A DNA stretch of 23,489 bases from contig JAITFV010000266.1 of NCBI GenBank assembly GCA_031281115.1, positions 1-23,489 of the forward strand, read 5' to 3'. This document shows positions 1 to 6,919 of the stretch, in pieces. The position numbers were made by a program, and so were the translations under genes. The notes below the pieces were generated by a model. That model was given only the letters and a program-made list of their open reading frames with translations, was not told the origin of the DNA and made no database searches. The DNA comes from Oscillospiraceae bacterium. Lineage in GTDB: Bacteria > Bacillota > Clostridia > Oscillospirales > Ruminococcaceae. Numbering within the stretch: the stretch's first letter is position 1; each line of letters starts with the position of its first letter.

Positions 1-103
1 CCATTTGACCGCCGTTGGTGCTGTTGCGCGGAAACTTTGCAACATTATTTTTGTTATTCTCCTTGAAAATCGTCATTATGAAGCAATTCCACCAAAGAAA
101 TAA
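1..103 (+). CDS. IS110-family transposase, C-terminal end (partial)
   Basis: Reading from base 2, the plus strand is open for 33 codons to a TAA at 101-103; the gene runs in from beyond the left edge. The visible peptide includes TAVGAVARKLCNIIFVILLE followed by NRHYEAIPPKK. This resembles the end of IS110/IS1111-type (Transposase_20) recombinases, where a conserved (V)ARKL stretch is followed by an I-F/Y-x-hydrophobic-L segment and a short tail with a PY-like end. The DEDD catalytic part would lie off the window. The family call rests on the C-terminal signature alone. The element it belongs to appears to have landed in spoIVA (see 242-307). Confidence 0.7.
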   Translation, partial: HLTAVGAVARKLCNIIFVILLENRHYEAIPPKK

Positions 104-241
104 ATATTTATTCAAAAAGAGGTTGACATTTTATAGCTGGTCTTTCCTGCTCTTGTATTTACCCTTGTAAAAGGGCATAAAAAGTGGACTAAAGTAACAA
201 AGCTCCTTAGCTTTCGTTAACCTTAGTCCTATAATATCGTA
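1..241 (+). mobile_element. Right end of an IS110-type insertion sequence inserted in spoIVA
   Basis: The transposase end (to 103) is followed by about 138 non-coding bases before spoIVA sequence resumes at 242-307 on the opposite strand. This tail can fold. It has a CCCTT/AAGGG hairpin at 162-175 and a longer imperfect inverted repeat at 186-229 with arms GGACTAAAGTAAC and GTTAACCTTAGTCC. The exact right boundary is inferred from where SpoIVA similarity stops, so it could lie a few bases either side of 241. No target duplication can be judged without the left end. Confidence 0.6.
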
Positions 242-307
242 TTAGCCGATATAAATATTACCGTCCGTCCTTTGCGCGATATCCTGATAAATTGATGTTG
301 TAGTCAT
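242..307 (-). pseudogene. spoIVA: Stage IV sporulation protein A, first 21 codons only (interrupted)
   Basis: The minus strand starts with ATG at 307 and reads 21 codons to TAA at 244-242. The peptide contains SIYQDIAQRTDGNIYIG, which aligns with the conserved SpoIVA N-terminus (family pattern: IFKDIAERTGGDIY[IL]G, immediately followed by the VVG.VRTGKS P-loop). Here the P-loop is missing: after the last Gly codon the frame enters sequence attributed to an IS110-type element. SpoIVA is the ATPase that polymerises on the outer forespore membrane as the spore coat basement layer. Its position just downstream of sipL fits the known SpoIVA-SipL partnership. The rest of the gene probably lies beyond the element, outside the window. 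A weak AAAGGA site lies about 12 bases before the ATG. Confidence 0.82.
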
Positions 308-314
308 ATTTTCA

Positions 315-461
315 TTAAGTCCTTTCTTCACCAACGAGGAATGAAAACAACATTTCCCCCGTTTCAGTTGTATTCTGTTTCAAACTTCTTTCCCTATGTC
401 TTCCTTGCACAAGCAAGTTGTAAAACAACGTTTTCCCCGTTTCAGTAATGTTTTGTTTCAC
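315..461 (-). CDS. 48-residue tandem-repeat mini-protein between sipL and spoIVA
   Basis: A GTG at 461 follows a very strong Shine-Dalgarno sequence (GGAGGAGG, next to the sipL stop codon) at about 9 bases. The frame runs 48 codons to TAA at 317-315, and spoIVA starts 7 bases further on. The product is two imperfect copies of one unit: KQNITETGKTLF..LLV in the first half and KQNTTETGEMLF..LV in the second, offset by 26 residues, so the DNA repeat keeps frame. It has no signal peptide, no membrane segment and no cysteine. I do not recognise the family. Its position inside a sporulation operon and its ribosome binding site argue that it is translated, probably in the mother cell with sipL and spoIVA. 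The alternative is that the 78-base duplication is accidental and only mimics a gene; the second unit also has its own TTG preceded by AGGGAAAG. Confidence 0.6.
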   Translation of the reverse strand: MKQNITETGKTLFYNLLVQGRHRERSLKQNTTETGEMLFSFLVGEERT

Positions 462-463
462 AG
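344..463. repeat. Imperfect direct repeat, two 42-bp copies 78 bp apart
   Basis: Copies lie at 344-385 and 422-463. Both start AAAACAAC, share CCCCGTTTCAGT in the middle and end with TGTTTCA plus a few bases. Similarity extends weakly past each copy into the upstream A/G-rich (ribosome-binding-like) sequence on the minus strand. The repeat forms the two halves of the mini-protein at 315-461. Confidence 0.8.
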
Positions 464-475
464 TTTTTCCTCCTC

Positions 476-2053
476 CTATACTATCGGAATCAGCAACATC
501 GAAGGAAATTCAACTCTGTCGCTCTCAAGGTCGTTTTCGGTAATTATAGCATCCGCACTGGTATTATACCGCTTGGCAATTCCCCATATGTCCTCGCCGT
601 CCTCTGCGTAATAAAGTTTCAATGCGTACTCTGCGCTCTTTTCTTTCGGTTTTTCCCGATTCACCGTTATATCACGGATTACATTGATTGAATTAATCAT
701 GTACAAGCAAGCGTTAAGCGATAAATTAACTCTTATATCTACCTTGCTTTCGCCGCTGAGAGTAAATGCTGTCTGCGTCACCTGCAAGTTCGGCTCAATT
801 GAATACTCGGAAGAGAGCATCGGAACCTCGAGCACAAGCTCGAACGGCTCTGATTTTTCTATGAGTGCCGGCATACCGCCGTCAAGCGCCCCAATCGCTT
901 GTATGTTTATCTGCCCGGTAATCGTAAGCTCGCTTGTACCGCGCGCCCGGCAAACTACGTTGCTGACATCACAGCGCGCATCAAAGACTTCCGCAAGGCT
1001 CCCTTCAGTGCTCTCAACGGCGCTTCTGAGATTAAACGATTGCATGATAATATGCGGCAGTGTTTCGGCTTTAATCGTTGCAATCGTAAACGAGCTCTCG
1101 AATTCCGTAGAGTAAATGTCCGATACAGGCGAAACATTGCTTTCAAGATGCGCGGTGACAGAGCAGTCAAGAGTTAAATCGCAGGCGAAAATCCGCGTTT
1201 CTCCCGCTTCGCCGGGTCGCACCTCGAGGTCGCAGTCCATCATCGTGAAATTCACGAAACAAATGTGATTTTCGGTCACGCCCTCCAAATCCATGATTTG
1301 ACTTACCGGAATCGTTGCTTCCATGACCTCTGTGATGTTAGAACCGCCGTCATCTTCGCTGTCGGAACCGCTTATTATATAAAAGGCTTTGATTTGCGCC
1401 TCGCCTTTAACGATTACTTTGTTCGCGATTACTTTAAAATCAGTAACAGCAATATTGGCATCATGGTGAATTATACTGATTGCGCCGGAAACCGACGCGC
1501 CTGTTTCTATATCTTCGCGCGAAACAAACTGGCGGGAGGTCATAAGTTTTTCGCCGCAGTAAGACAGCGCGGTTTTCTTAGTCTCAACGCCGAGTCCTTC
1601 CGCACCTGTAATCATCTCGGTCTTTCTTGCACAGGTGACTTTAACTTTGCAGCTTACAGCACCGCGAACGTCGATTCTGCGCCCGCTTGTCGCCCGACAG
1701 TTGCAATAATCTGTTTTCGGCAGAATAATCACGGTCGCGCTTTCCGCGGGAGCATTTTTAACCAAATCGATTGTCTTTGAGTAAGTGTAGCGCTGTTCAA
1801 TGCAGTAAATGCGATTGCTCCCCGCTGTAAGGTACAGCACCTTAATATAAACCACACCGTCGCAGAAAAACTGCGAACCCGAAACGCTGTGCGAAATAAT
1901 CGCCGGCGTAAGGGTGCATTTTAATACTTTAAAAATGTCGGGGTAATAATCCGGCAGAACATAATCAAATTCCACCCCCTGCTCCGTCTGTCCGTCATAA
2001 ACGACCTCGTTCAGAAAAACAGGCTCTTTGTTGAGATTAAGTTGTAATTCCAT
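476..2053 (-). CDS. sipL: SipL-like SPOCS (DUF3794) / LysM spore coat assembly protein
   Basis: 525 residues, close to the length of Clostridioides difficile SipL. The N-terminus (LNEVVYDGQTEQGVEFDYVL then PDYYPDIFKVLKC) is the hallmark start of this family. Two or three SPOCS/DUF3794 beta-rich repeats fill roughly residues 30-450. The C-terminal 50 residues form a LysM module (YYAEDGEDIWGIAKRYNT, ending SMLLIPIV). SipL is a mother-cell protein whose LysM domain binds SpoIVA and is needed for coat localisation on the forespore. Finding spoIVA directly downstream supports that job here. The ATG at 2053 has GGAGGT five bases upstream. A sigma-E-like promoter lies 45-75 bases before the start. 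With spoIVA broken, this protein may have lost its main partner. Confidence 0.88.
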   Translation of the reverse strand: MELQLNLNKEPVFLNEVVYDGQTEQGVEFDYVLPDYYPDIFKVLKCTLTPAIISHSVSGSQFFCDGVVYIKVLYLTAGSNRIYCIEQRYTYSKTIDLVKNAPAESATVIILPKTDYCNCRATSGRRIDVRGAVSCKVKVTCARKTEMITGAEGLGVETKKTALSYCGEKLMTSRQFVSREDIETGASVSGAISIIHHDANIAVTDFKVIANKVIVKGEAQIKAFYIISGSDSEDDGGSNITEVMEATIPVSQIMDLEGVTENHICFVNFTMMDCDLEVRPGEAGETRIFACDLTLDCSVTAHLESNVSPVSDIYSTEFESSFTIATIKAETLPHIIMQSFNLRSAVESTEGSLAEVFDARCDVSNVVCRARGTSELTITGQINIQAIGALDGGMPALIEKSEPFELVLEVPMLSSEYSIEPNLQVTQTAFTLSGESKVDIRVNLSLNACLYMINSINVIRDITVNREKPKEKSAEYALKLYYAEDGEDIWGIAKRYNTSADAIITENDLESDRVEFPSMLLIPIV

Positions 2054-2097
2054 TGCGTACCTCCGTTGATTTTGTCTGTTTGAACCTTGTCTACATC

Positions 2098-2127
2098 AAT
2101 ATATGTGAGGACGAGTGCTTATATGAC
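2098..2127 (-). promoter_or_regulatory. Sigma-E-like promoter of the sipL operon
   Basis: On the minus strand GTCATA (2127-2122) and CATATATT (2105-2098) are separated by 16 bases, close to the sigma-E pattern (ATA in the -35 region, CATA..T at -10). The implied start site is about 40 bases before sipL. Mother-cell sigma-E control is what is known for sipL and spoIVA. The call rests on motif and spacing only. Confidence 0.5.
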
Positions 2128-2151
2128 AAGCCGAATAAAATTAAAATACTA

Positions 2152-2180
2152 TTGATATATTAAGAAGTTTATGCTATACT
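2152..2180 (+). promoter_or_regulatory. Sigma-A promoter of the GH5-moxR operon
   Basis: TTGATA (2152-2157), a 17-base spacer, then TATACT (2175-2180). The predicted start near 2187 coincides with the first bases of the hairpin repeat at 2189, so the leader of this operon would be almost entirely that repeat. Confidence 0.72.
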
Positions 2181-2188
2181 TTTATTTG

Positions 2189-2360
2189 TATAGCTGATTA
2201 AATTGAAAACACTAAAGTGTTTTCTCGGCAAGCGGCGCTTGCCGCCGTGCCATCAGCACGGACAATCAGCTATGCAGTCAAGTTAAACCGCCTTTGGCGG
2301 TTCGCGGCGTATACGTCGCGGGCTAAAAACGCTTTAGCGTTTTTAACTTAACTGGCTATA
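2189..2360 (+). repeat. Two joined multi-hairpin repeat elements (TATAG...CTATA)
   Basis: The first element (2189-2273) starts TATAGCTGATT and ends AATCAGCTAT. The second (about 2271-2360) starts TATGCAGTCAAGTTAAA and ends TTAACTTAACTGGCTATA, so the two share the central TAT. Inside are successive hairpins: GAAAACACT/AGTGTTTTC, GGCAAGC/GCTTGCC, CCGTGC/GCACGG, AACCGCC/GGCGGTT and AAAAACGCT/AGCGTTTTT. The first 66 bases are identical to 14719-14654 (reverse strand), and the last about 35 match the reverse strand of 12330-12370. This, with the promoter sites at 2098-2180, is what fills the gap between sipL and the GH5 gene. Confidence 0.88.
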
Positions 2361-2388
2361 AATAAAAATCATGAAAGGTCAGATTAAT

Positions 2389-4827
2389 ATGTTAGTTAAA
2401 AAAACAGTTTCAATAGTTCTTGCGCTGGTTATGCTGCTGAGCATTCTGCCGGTTCAAGCTTACGCGGAGGAGGCAGGCATCATGTCAACAAGCCGTTCAA
2501 TCGACTACGCCGAAAATATGGGCATAGGCTGGAATCTCGGTAACACCCTTGACGGGCGCGGCGGCGATGACCTCGCCGGCCGGGAAACTTCATGGGGAAA
2601 CCCCGTGACAACAAGAGAATTTATACAGTCAATCGCAGACAGAGGTTTCGGGCATATCCGCATCCCTTTTACAATCGATGACAGATATGCCGATAACGGC
2701 GCGGATACGCCCGTTGGCGAACTGCGCTACGTGATTCATGAAGACTGGCTGAATCGGTACACAGAAGTTGCCGAATGGTCGCTTGAAGCGGGTTTGACAG
2801 TAATGATTAACATTCATCACGACTCATGGATTTGGCTCGGCAGAGGCGAGAACAGTTGGGACGGCGATATAAATTCATGGCAGTACCGCAGATTCACCGA
2901 CCACTGGAAGCAGCTTGCGGCAGCGTTCGCGCATATGCCCGACACGGTCATGTTTGAAACTATTAACGAGCCGGAATTCCATGCCGATGCTCAAAACAGG
3001 CTTAATCTTATTAACAGGGCGGCGTTCGACATCATACGCGCTACGCCCGGTAACGAAAGCCGAATCATCGTTATACCCACTGTTAAAACTAATCATGAGT
3101 CAGTGAACAGCAGTGCTGCACGTGATTTTATACGCAGCCTGAATGATGAAAACATCATCGCAACCGTGCATTATTACTGTGACTGGGTGTTCGGCGCAAA
3201 TCTTGGTATAACAATGTTTGATGAGGTCGGTTCAGGGCGCACCGCCAGAGAAGCCGTTGATAGCTTCTACGAAATTATTGACAGATACTTCCTGTCTGAA
3301 GGAATCGGCGTAACTGTCGGCGAGTGGGGATTGCTCGCTTATGACGGCGGTACCGACATTCTTCAAACGGGCGAGGAACTTAAATACTACGAATATGTAC
3401 AGCATTTAGCGAATGAAAACCGCGGCGTAAGCCTGTCTTTCTGGGACAACGGCTCGGGAATCAACCGCCGTGATACGCCGGATTTCGGCTGGCATCAGCC
3501 TCGAGTGGGCGCGGTGTTAGAAAATTTCAGTGAGCGTTCTTCTTATTCAACAGGGCTTGATACATTATATTTTACCGAACACCCCGCCGAAGACATTGAA
3601 ATACCATTAATGCTCAACGGCAATGAATTTATAGGGATTGCAGGTTTAGAAGCAGGTGTTGATTATACATTCAACGAGTTAATGTCAACAGTTATCATAT
3701 CGGCAGATTTTATTAAAAATGCTTTGCAAGCGGCGGCTGTTACTCCTTTAATTATGCAATTCAGCGCAGGAACGGATTGGGAGCAATATATAGTAAGCCT
3801 CGGCACTCCCGAATACGGGCTTGCAGCAGGAACCCGCTCGGCGGGTATCAGCATTCCTGTTAATCTTAACGGCGCGCGCATACGCAATATCGCAGCTGAG
3901 CAAAACGGCAGTCAAGTCGGCGGTAATCAATTATGGTGGCGTTATCTGCACAACGGCGAAGCTTTCCGCGTCAGCTACGGGGAAACAAGTTACTTAACAC
4001 TGCTCGGAAACTTCTTCAGCGATTCCGTGAAAGAAGGGCAGGTTACGCTGAACATTAACTATTTCGACGGCAGCTCGGAAGCTTTAATTATAGACGTGCT
4101 TGGTGAAGCGGGCGGTTCGGCGGTGACTACGATTCCCGCGCCCGAACTTCCGCCTATGCCTTTAAACATAACATCGCTTACTTACAACTTCCTGATTGAA
4201 AATATTGCAGATGAAGAAAGTCTCCACTTCGAGATGATTGGAGATGTCTGGCCTGCAAACGTAAGCATAATCGAACTCAGCGGTGACGGCGAATACACTG
4301 TAACCGCAGAGTTCCCTTCGGGCATTGCGGGAATAATCCACTTAGGTTTCATACGCACCGTATCGGAGAGCGATATTACTTTAACCGTGAATAATATCAT
4401 TGTAAATAACGATATTACTCTCGCCTTTGACCATGATTTCGTTATACAGGCGGGAAGCGGAAGATATAATACCATGCCGCACCGCTGGACAATGGGAGAT
4501 GAAATGTTAATCGGTGATGAGCTGTTATATGACGGACGCAGAATTCTTCTTGCCGCTGACGGAGAATATTGGATTGAGTTTTCCGCAGGGGTAGACCCGG
4601 GTGAAACAGGAATCTTCGTACTTAATCAGAGAATCGAAAATAGCGGAGATGAAGCTGTTATTGATGAACAGCCGATTGAATCAGACGATGGTGATATAAT
4701 TGAAACAGCGAGCGAGTCCGGTACGGAACCAAACTCGAATACAGGCATTATAATTGCAATCGCGGCGGGAGTTTTAATTTTGGCGGCGACGGCAGCGGCC
4801 GTGCTGCTCCGGAAAAGGAAAAAATAA
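2389..4827 (+). CDS. Membrane-anchored GH5 endoglucanase-type glycoside hydrolase
   Basis: 812 residues from the ATG at 2389, preferred over the in-frame ATG at 2371 because AAAGGT sits 10 bases before 2389 while the earlier ATG has no ribosome site. A signal peptide (LVKKTVSIVLALVMLLSIL, then PVQAYA) leads to a GH5 catalytic domain at about 40-370: GIGWNLGNTLDG, HIRIPF, INIHHD, the acid/base Glu in ETINEPE (E194), VHYY, and the nucleophile Glu in TVGEWG (E312). A CBM_X2-like Ig domain follows (about 396-474), then beta-rich domains I do not recognise. The C-terminus is a single membrane helix followed by RKRKK, with no clear LPXTG motif (only SNTG before the helix). It likely cuts beta-1,4-glucan or a similar polysaccharide at the cell surface. 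Its stop codon overlaps the moxR start (TAATG), so it heads the operon. Confidence 0.88.
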   Translation: MLVKKTVSIVLALVMLLSILPVQAYAEEAGIMSTSRSIDYAENMGIGWNLGNTLDGRGGDDLAGRETSWGNPVTTREFIQSIADRGFGHIRIPFTIDDRYADNGADTPVGELRYVIHEDWLNRYTEVAEWSLEAGLTVMINIHHDSWIWLGRGENSWDGDINSWQYRRFTDHWKQLAAAFAHMPDTVMFETINEPEFHADAQNRLNLINRAAFDIIRATPGNESRIIVIPTVKTNHESVNSSAARDFIRSLNDENIIATVHYYCDWVFGANLGITMFDEVGSGRTAREAVDSFYEIIDRYFLSEGIGVTVGEWGLLAYDGGTDILQTGEELKYYEYVQHLANENRGVSLSFWDNGSGINRRDTPDFGWHQPRVGAVLENFSERSSYSTGLDTLYFTEHPAEDIEIPLMLNGNEFIGIAGLEAGVDYTFNELMSTVIISADFIKNALQAAAVTPLIMQFSAGTDWEQYIVSLGTPEYGLAAGTRSAGISIPVNLNGARIRNIAAEQNGSQVGGNQLWWRYLHNGEAFRVSYGETSYLTLLGNFFSDSVKEGQVTLNINYFDGSSEALIIDVLGEAGGSAVTTIPAPELPPMPLNITSLTYNFLIENIADEESLHFEMIGDVWPANVSIIELSGDGEYTVTAEFPSGIAGIIHLGFIRTVSESDITLTVNNIIVNNDITLAFDHDFVIQAGSGRYNTMPHRWTMGDEMLIGDELLYDGRRILLAADGEYWIEFSAGVDPGETGIFVLNQRIENSGDEAVIDEQPIESDDGDIIETASESGTEPNSNTGIIIAIAAGVLILAATAAAVLLRKRKK

Positions 4828-5759
4828 TGAAAAACAACGCAAAAGCCGCAGAAATCATTGATAACATCAACCGCAGCCTCATAGGCAAAAAGCAATCGGC
4901 AAAGCTCGCTGTAATAACGCTGCTCTCAGGTGGACATCTGCTCATTGAAGATGTGCCGGGTGTGGGTAAAACCACGCTTGCAAACCTGCTCGCGAAGTCT
5001 GTCGGTGTCGGTTTTACGCGGATTCAATTCACGCCCGACACGCTTCCCGGTGACGTTGTCGGCGCATCTGTTTACGACATGAGGAAAGGCGAGTTCCGTT
5101 ACGCGGAAGGCGCAATTATGAATAATATTGTACTTGTTGATGAAATCAACCGTACATCTCCGAAAACGCAAGCCGCGCTCCTTGAAGCCATGCAGGAGGG
5201 TCAGGTTTCCGTGGACGGAACAACATATTCTTTAAAAGAACCGTTTATGTTAGTCGCAACGCAGAACCCTATTGAGTTCATCGGAACTTACAACCTGCCC
5301 GAAGCGCAGTTAGACCGTTTTATGATGAAGCTGTCGCTCGGCTACCCCGGGCTTGACGATGAAAAAAAGATGGCACAGGATTTCATCTCCGGCGAATTAG
5401 CGCAGAACACAAATGCAGTCATAAGCGCAGAAACTCTCGTTCAAATGCGCGAGGAAGTAAAATCTGTCAAAGTTGCCGATAACGTTGCGGAGTACGTAAT
5501 AAACCTCGTTTCCTTAACACGGGTGAATCCGCTGCTTTCTCTCGGCGCGAGCCCGCGCGCGACACTTGCGCTTATCAGCGCGGCAAGGGGTGCGGCTTAC
5601 GTCAGCGGGCGCAATTTCGTCACGCCTGATGATGTACAGGAAATATTGCCGCACGTTCTGCGCCACAGATTAATTTTGACTGTCGAAGCGAAAATTAACA
5701 AGAATACACCCGAAAAAATTATAGAAAACGTGAAAAACACTGCGAAAGTTCCGTTATGA
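4827..5759 (+). CDS. MoxR-family AAA+ ATPase
   Basis: 310 residues, typical for MoxR. Walker A is GVGKTT (45-50) and Walker B VLVDEINR (about 102-109), followed by the MoxR pattern RTSPKTQAALLEAMQEGQV and the sensor-1 stretch ATQNP. A C-terminal lid (AAA_lid_2) contains GASPRA. MoxR proteins act as cytosolic chaperone-like ATPases, usually on the products of adjacent DUF58/vWA genes. The ATG overlaps the GH5 stop by one base and the stop overlaps the DUF58 ATG by four, so expression is coupled to both. No membrane segment is seen. Confidence 0.93.
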   Translation: MKNNAKAAEIIDNINRSLIGKKQSAKLAVITLLSGGHLLIEDVPGVGKTTLANLLAKSVGVGFTRIQFTPDTLPGDVVGASVYDMRKGEFRYAEGAIMNNIVLVDEINRTSPKTQAALLEAMQEGQVSVDGTTYSLKEPFMLVATQNPIEFIGTYNLPEAQLDRFMMKLSLGYPGLDDEKKMAQDFISGELAQNTNAVISAETLVQMREEVKSVKVADNVAEYVINLVSLTRVNPLLSLGASPRATLALISAARGAAYVSGRNFVTPDDVQEILPHVLRHRLILTVEAKINKNTPEKIIENVKNTAKVPL

Positions 5760-6919
5760 AACGAAATAGATTAATTTGCCTTGCTTTTATTGCTGCCGCT
5801 GCCGTGTTCGCGAGTTTTTTCGGCGGCGCGTTCAGTTACGCGCTTTTTTACGCGAGCCTCGCTGTTCCGCTGACTTGCTTTGTTTACCTCTTGTTCGTCT
5901 TTATACGGCTTAAAATTTATCAGGCCATTGATTCAAAAATCGTTGTAAAAGGCGCTCAAATCGGTTATAAATACATTCTCTCAAACGAAACAACAATACA
6001 TTTTACAAACATAGAAATAGAATTTCTCGATGATTATTCAAGAGTTGAAATGCCGGAAACTCAAGGCGGCATTTCACTTGCACCTTTTTGCAGAATTGAG
6101 GAGGAAACAAATCTTATCTGCCTTTACCGCGGCGAGTATGAGGTAGGCATCAGCGCAGTTATTGTTCGCGATTATTTGGGGCTTTTTGCGCTGCGGCGGG
6201 AATATCCCGCTTCCATGAATCTGCGGGTATATCCGCGGATTGTTAAATTGAATTCCCTCGGCGCTCTTTGCTTCGGCGATGATGTAAAGTCGCTGCCGTT
6301 CTCTTTGAAGCAAGGACAGGAGCAAGATACAGACCTGCGCGCCTTCACTCTCGGCGACAGCGTCAAAGCGGTAAACTGGAAAGTCTCCGCGAAACACGGC
6401 GAGCTTTACACCCGCCGCAGAACAGAACCTCCAAAAGAGAAAATCGTAATTATAATCGATACTTCGCCCGTTGAAGGCGAGAAAAAAATCCCGGCTGAGG
6501 ATAAAATTTTAGAAGCTGCTTTGGCGATTGCAGATTTTGAACTTATGCGCGGAATTGAAACAGAGATTATTTTTTATGCCGATGTTTTAAGCCGCTTTTT
6601 AATTAACAGCCGTGAGGATTTTTCACGGTTTTACGATGCCTGTTTGTCGCTGTCCTTTTCCGGTTACAACACAGCAAAATACTCTGCAGATGCCGCAGTT
6701 GAAAATGCTGCCGTGTTAGTTTTAATCACTGCTGACTGCAGAGAGTTTATCCCTGCGCTTTCCCGCGTTTCCGCGTTTATGAACACCTGCGTAATTTTAA
6801 TCGGCAACCGCGAAAACACCGAGCTTTCCGCATTGCGCGAAAGTCTTGGCAAAACCGCGCTCGTGCATATTCCGGACGATACCGAAGCAGGCGGCGTTTT
6901 AGAGCGGGGTATCTTATGA
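5756..6919 (+). CDS. DUF58 domain membrane protein
   Basis: 387 residues. Two hydrophobic segments lie near the N-terminus (about 5-25 and 28-48), then a beta-rich region, then the DUF58 core: DLRAFTLGDSVKAVNWKVSA at about 193-212, continuing KHGELYTRR. This matches the family pattern R.Y..GD....I.W..SA....L..R. A vWA-like tail follows, starting with a DTSP motif. The family is almost always encoded between a MoxR ATPase and a membrane transglutaminase, as here, with 4-base ATGA overlaps at both ends. Its molecular role is not established; it is thought to work with MoxR in envelope-related complexes. Confidence 0.9.
   Translation: MKRNRLICLAFIAAAAVFASFFGGAFSYALFYASLAVPLTCFVYLLFVFIRLKIYQAIDSKIVVKGAQIGYKYILSNETTIHFTNIEIEFLDDYSRVEMPETQGGISLAPFCRIEEETNLICLYRGEYEVGISAVIVRDYLGLFALRREYPASMNLRVYPRIVKLNSLGALCFGDDVKSLPFSLKQGQEQDTDLRAFTLGDSVKAVNWKVSAKHGELYTRRRTEPPKEKIVIIIDTSPVEGEKKIPAEDKILEAALAIADFELMRGIETEIIFYADVLSRFLINSREDFSRFYDACLSLSFSGYNTAKYSADAAVENAAVLVLITADCREFIPALSRVSAFMNTCVILIGNRENTELSALRESLGKTALVHIPDDTEAGGVLERGIL

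Noticed and set aside
134..233. Possible further TATAG...CTATA hairpin element
   Set aside because: It begins TATAGCTGG and ends CCTATA, with hairpins between, but lacks the TTAA part of the ends and falls inside the inferred IS tail.
99..261. ATAAATATT shared by 99-107 and the spoIVA flank near 251 as a target duplication
   Set aside because: It is only nine AT-rich bases, and the second copy lies inside spoIVA coding sequence away from the junction.
300..470. CRISPR-like repeat
   Set aside because: There are only two imperfect copies, and they keep a protein frame.
684..1115. Open frames on the plus strand across the sipL gene (684-1115, 899-1177, 1265-1780)
   Set aside because: They lie opposite a clear SipL homologue, have no ribosome sites and show no recognisable protein pattern.
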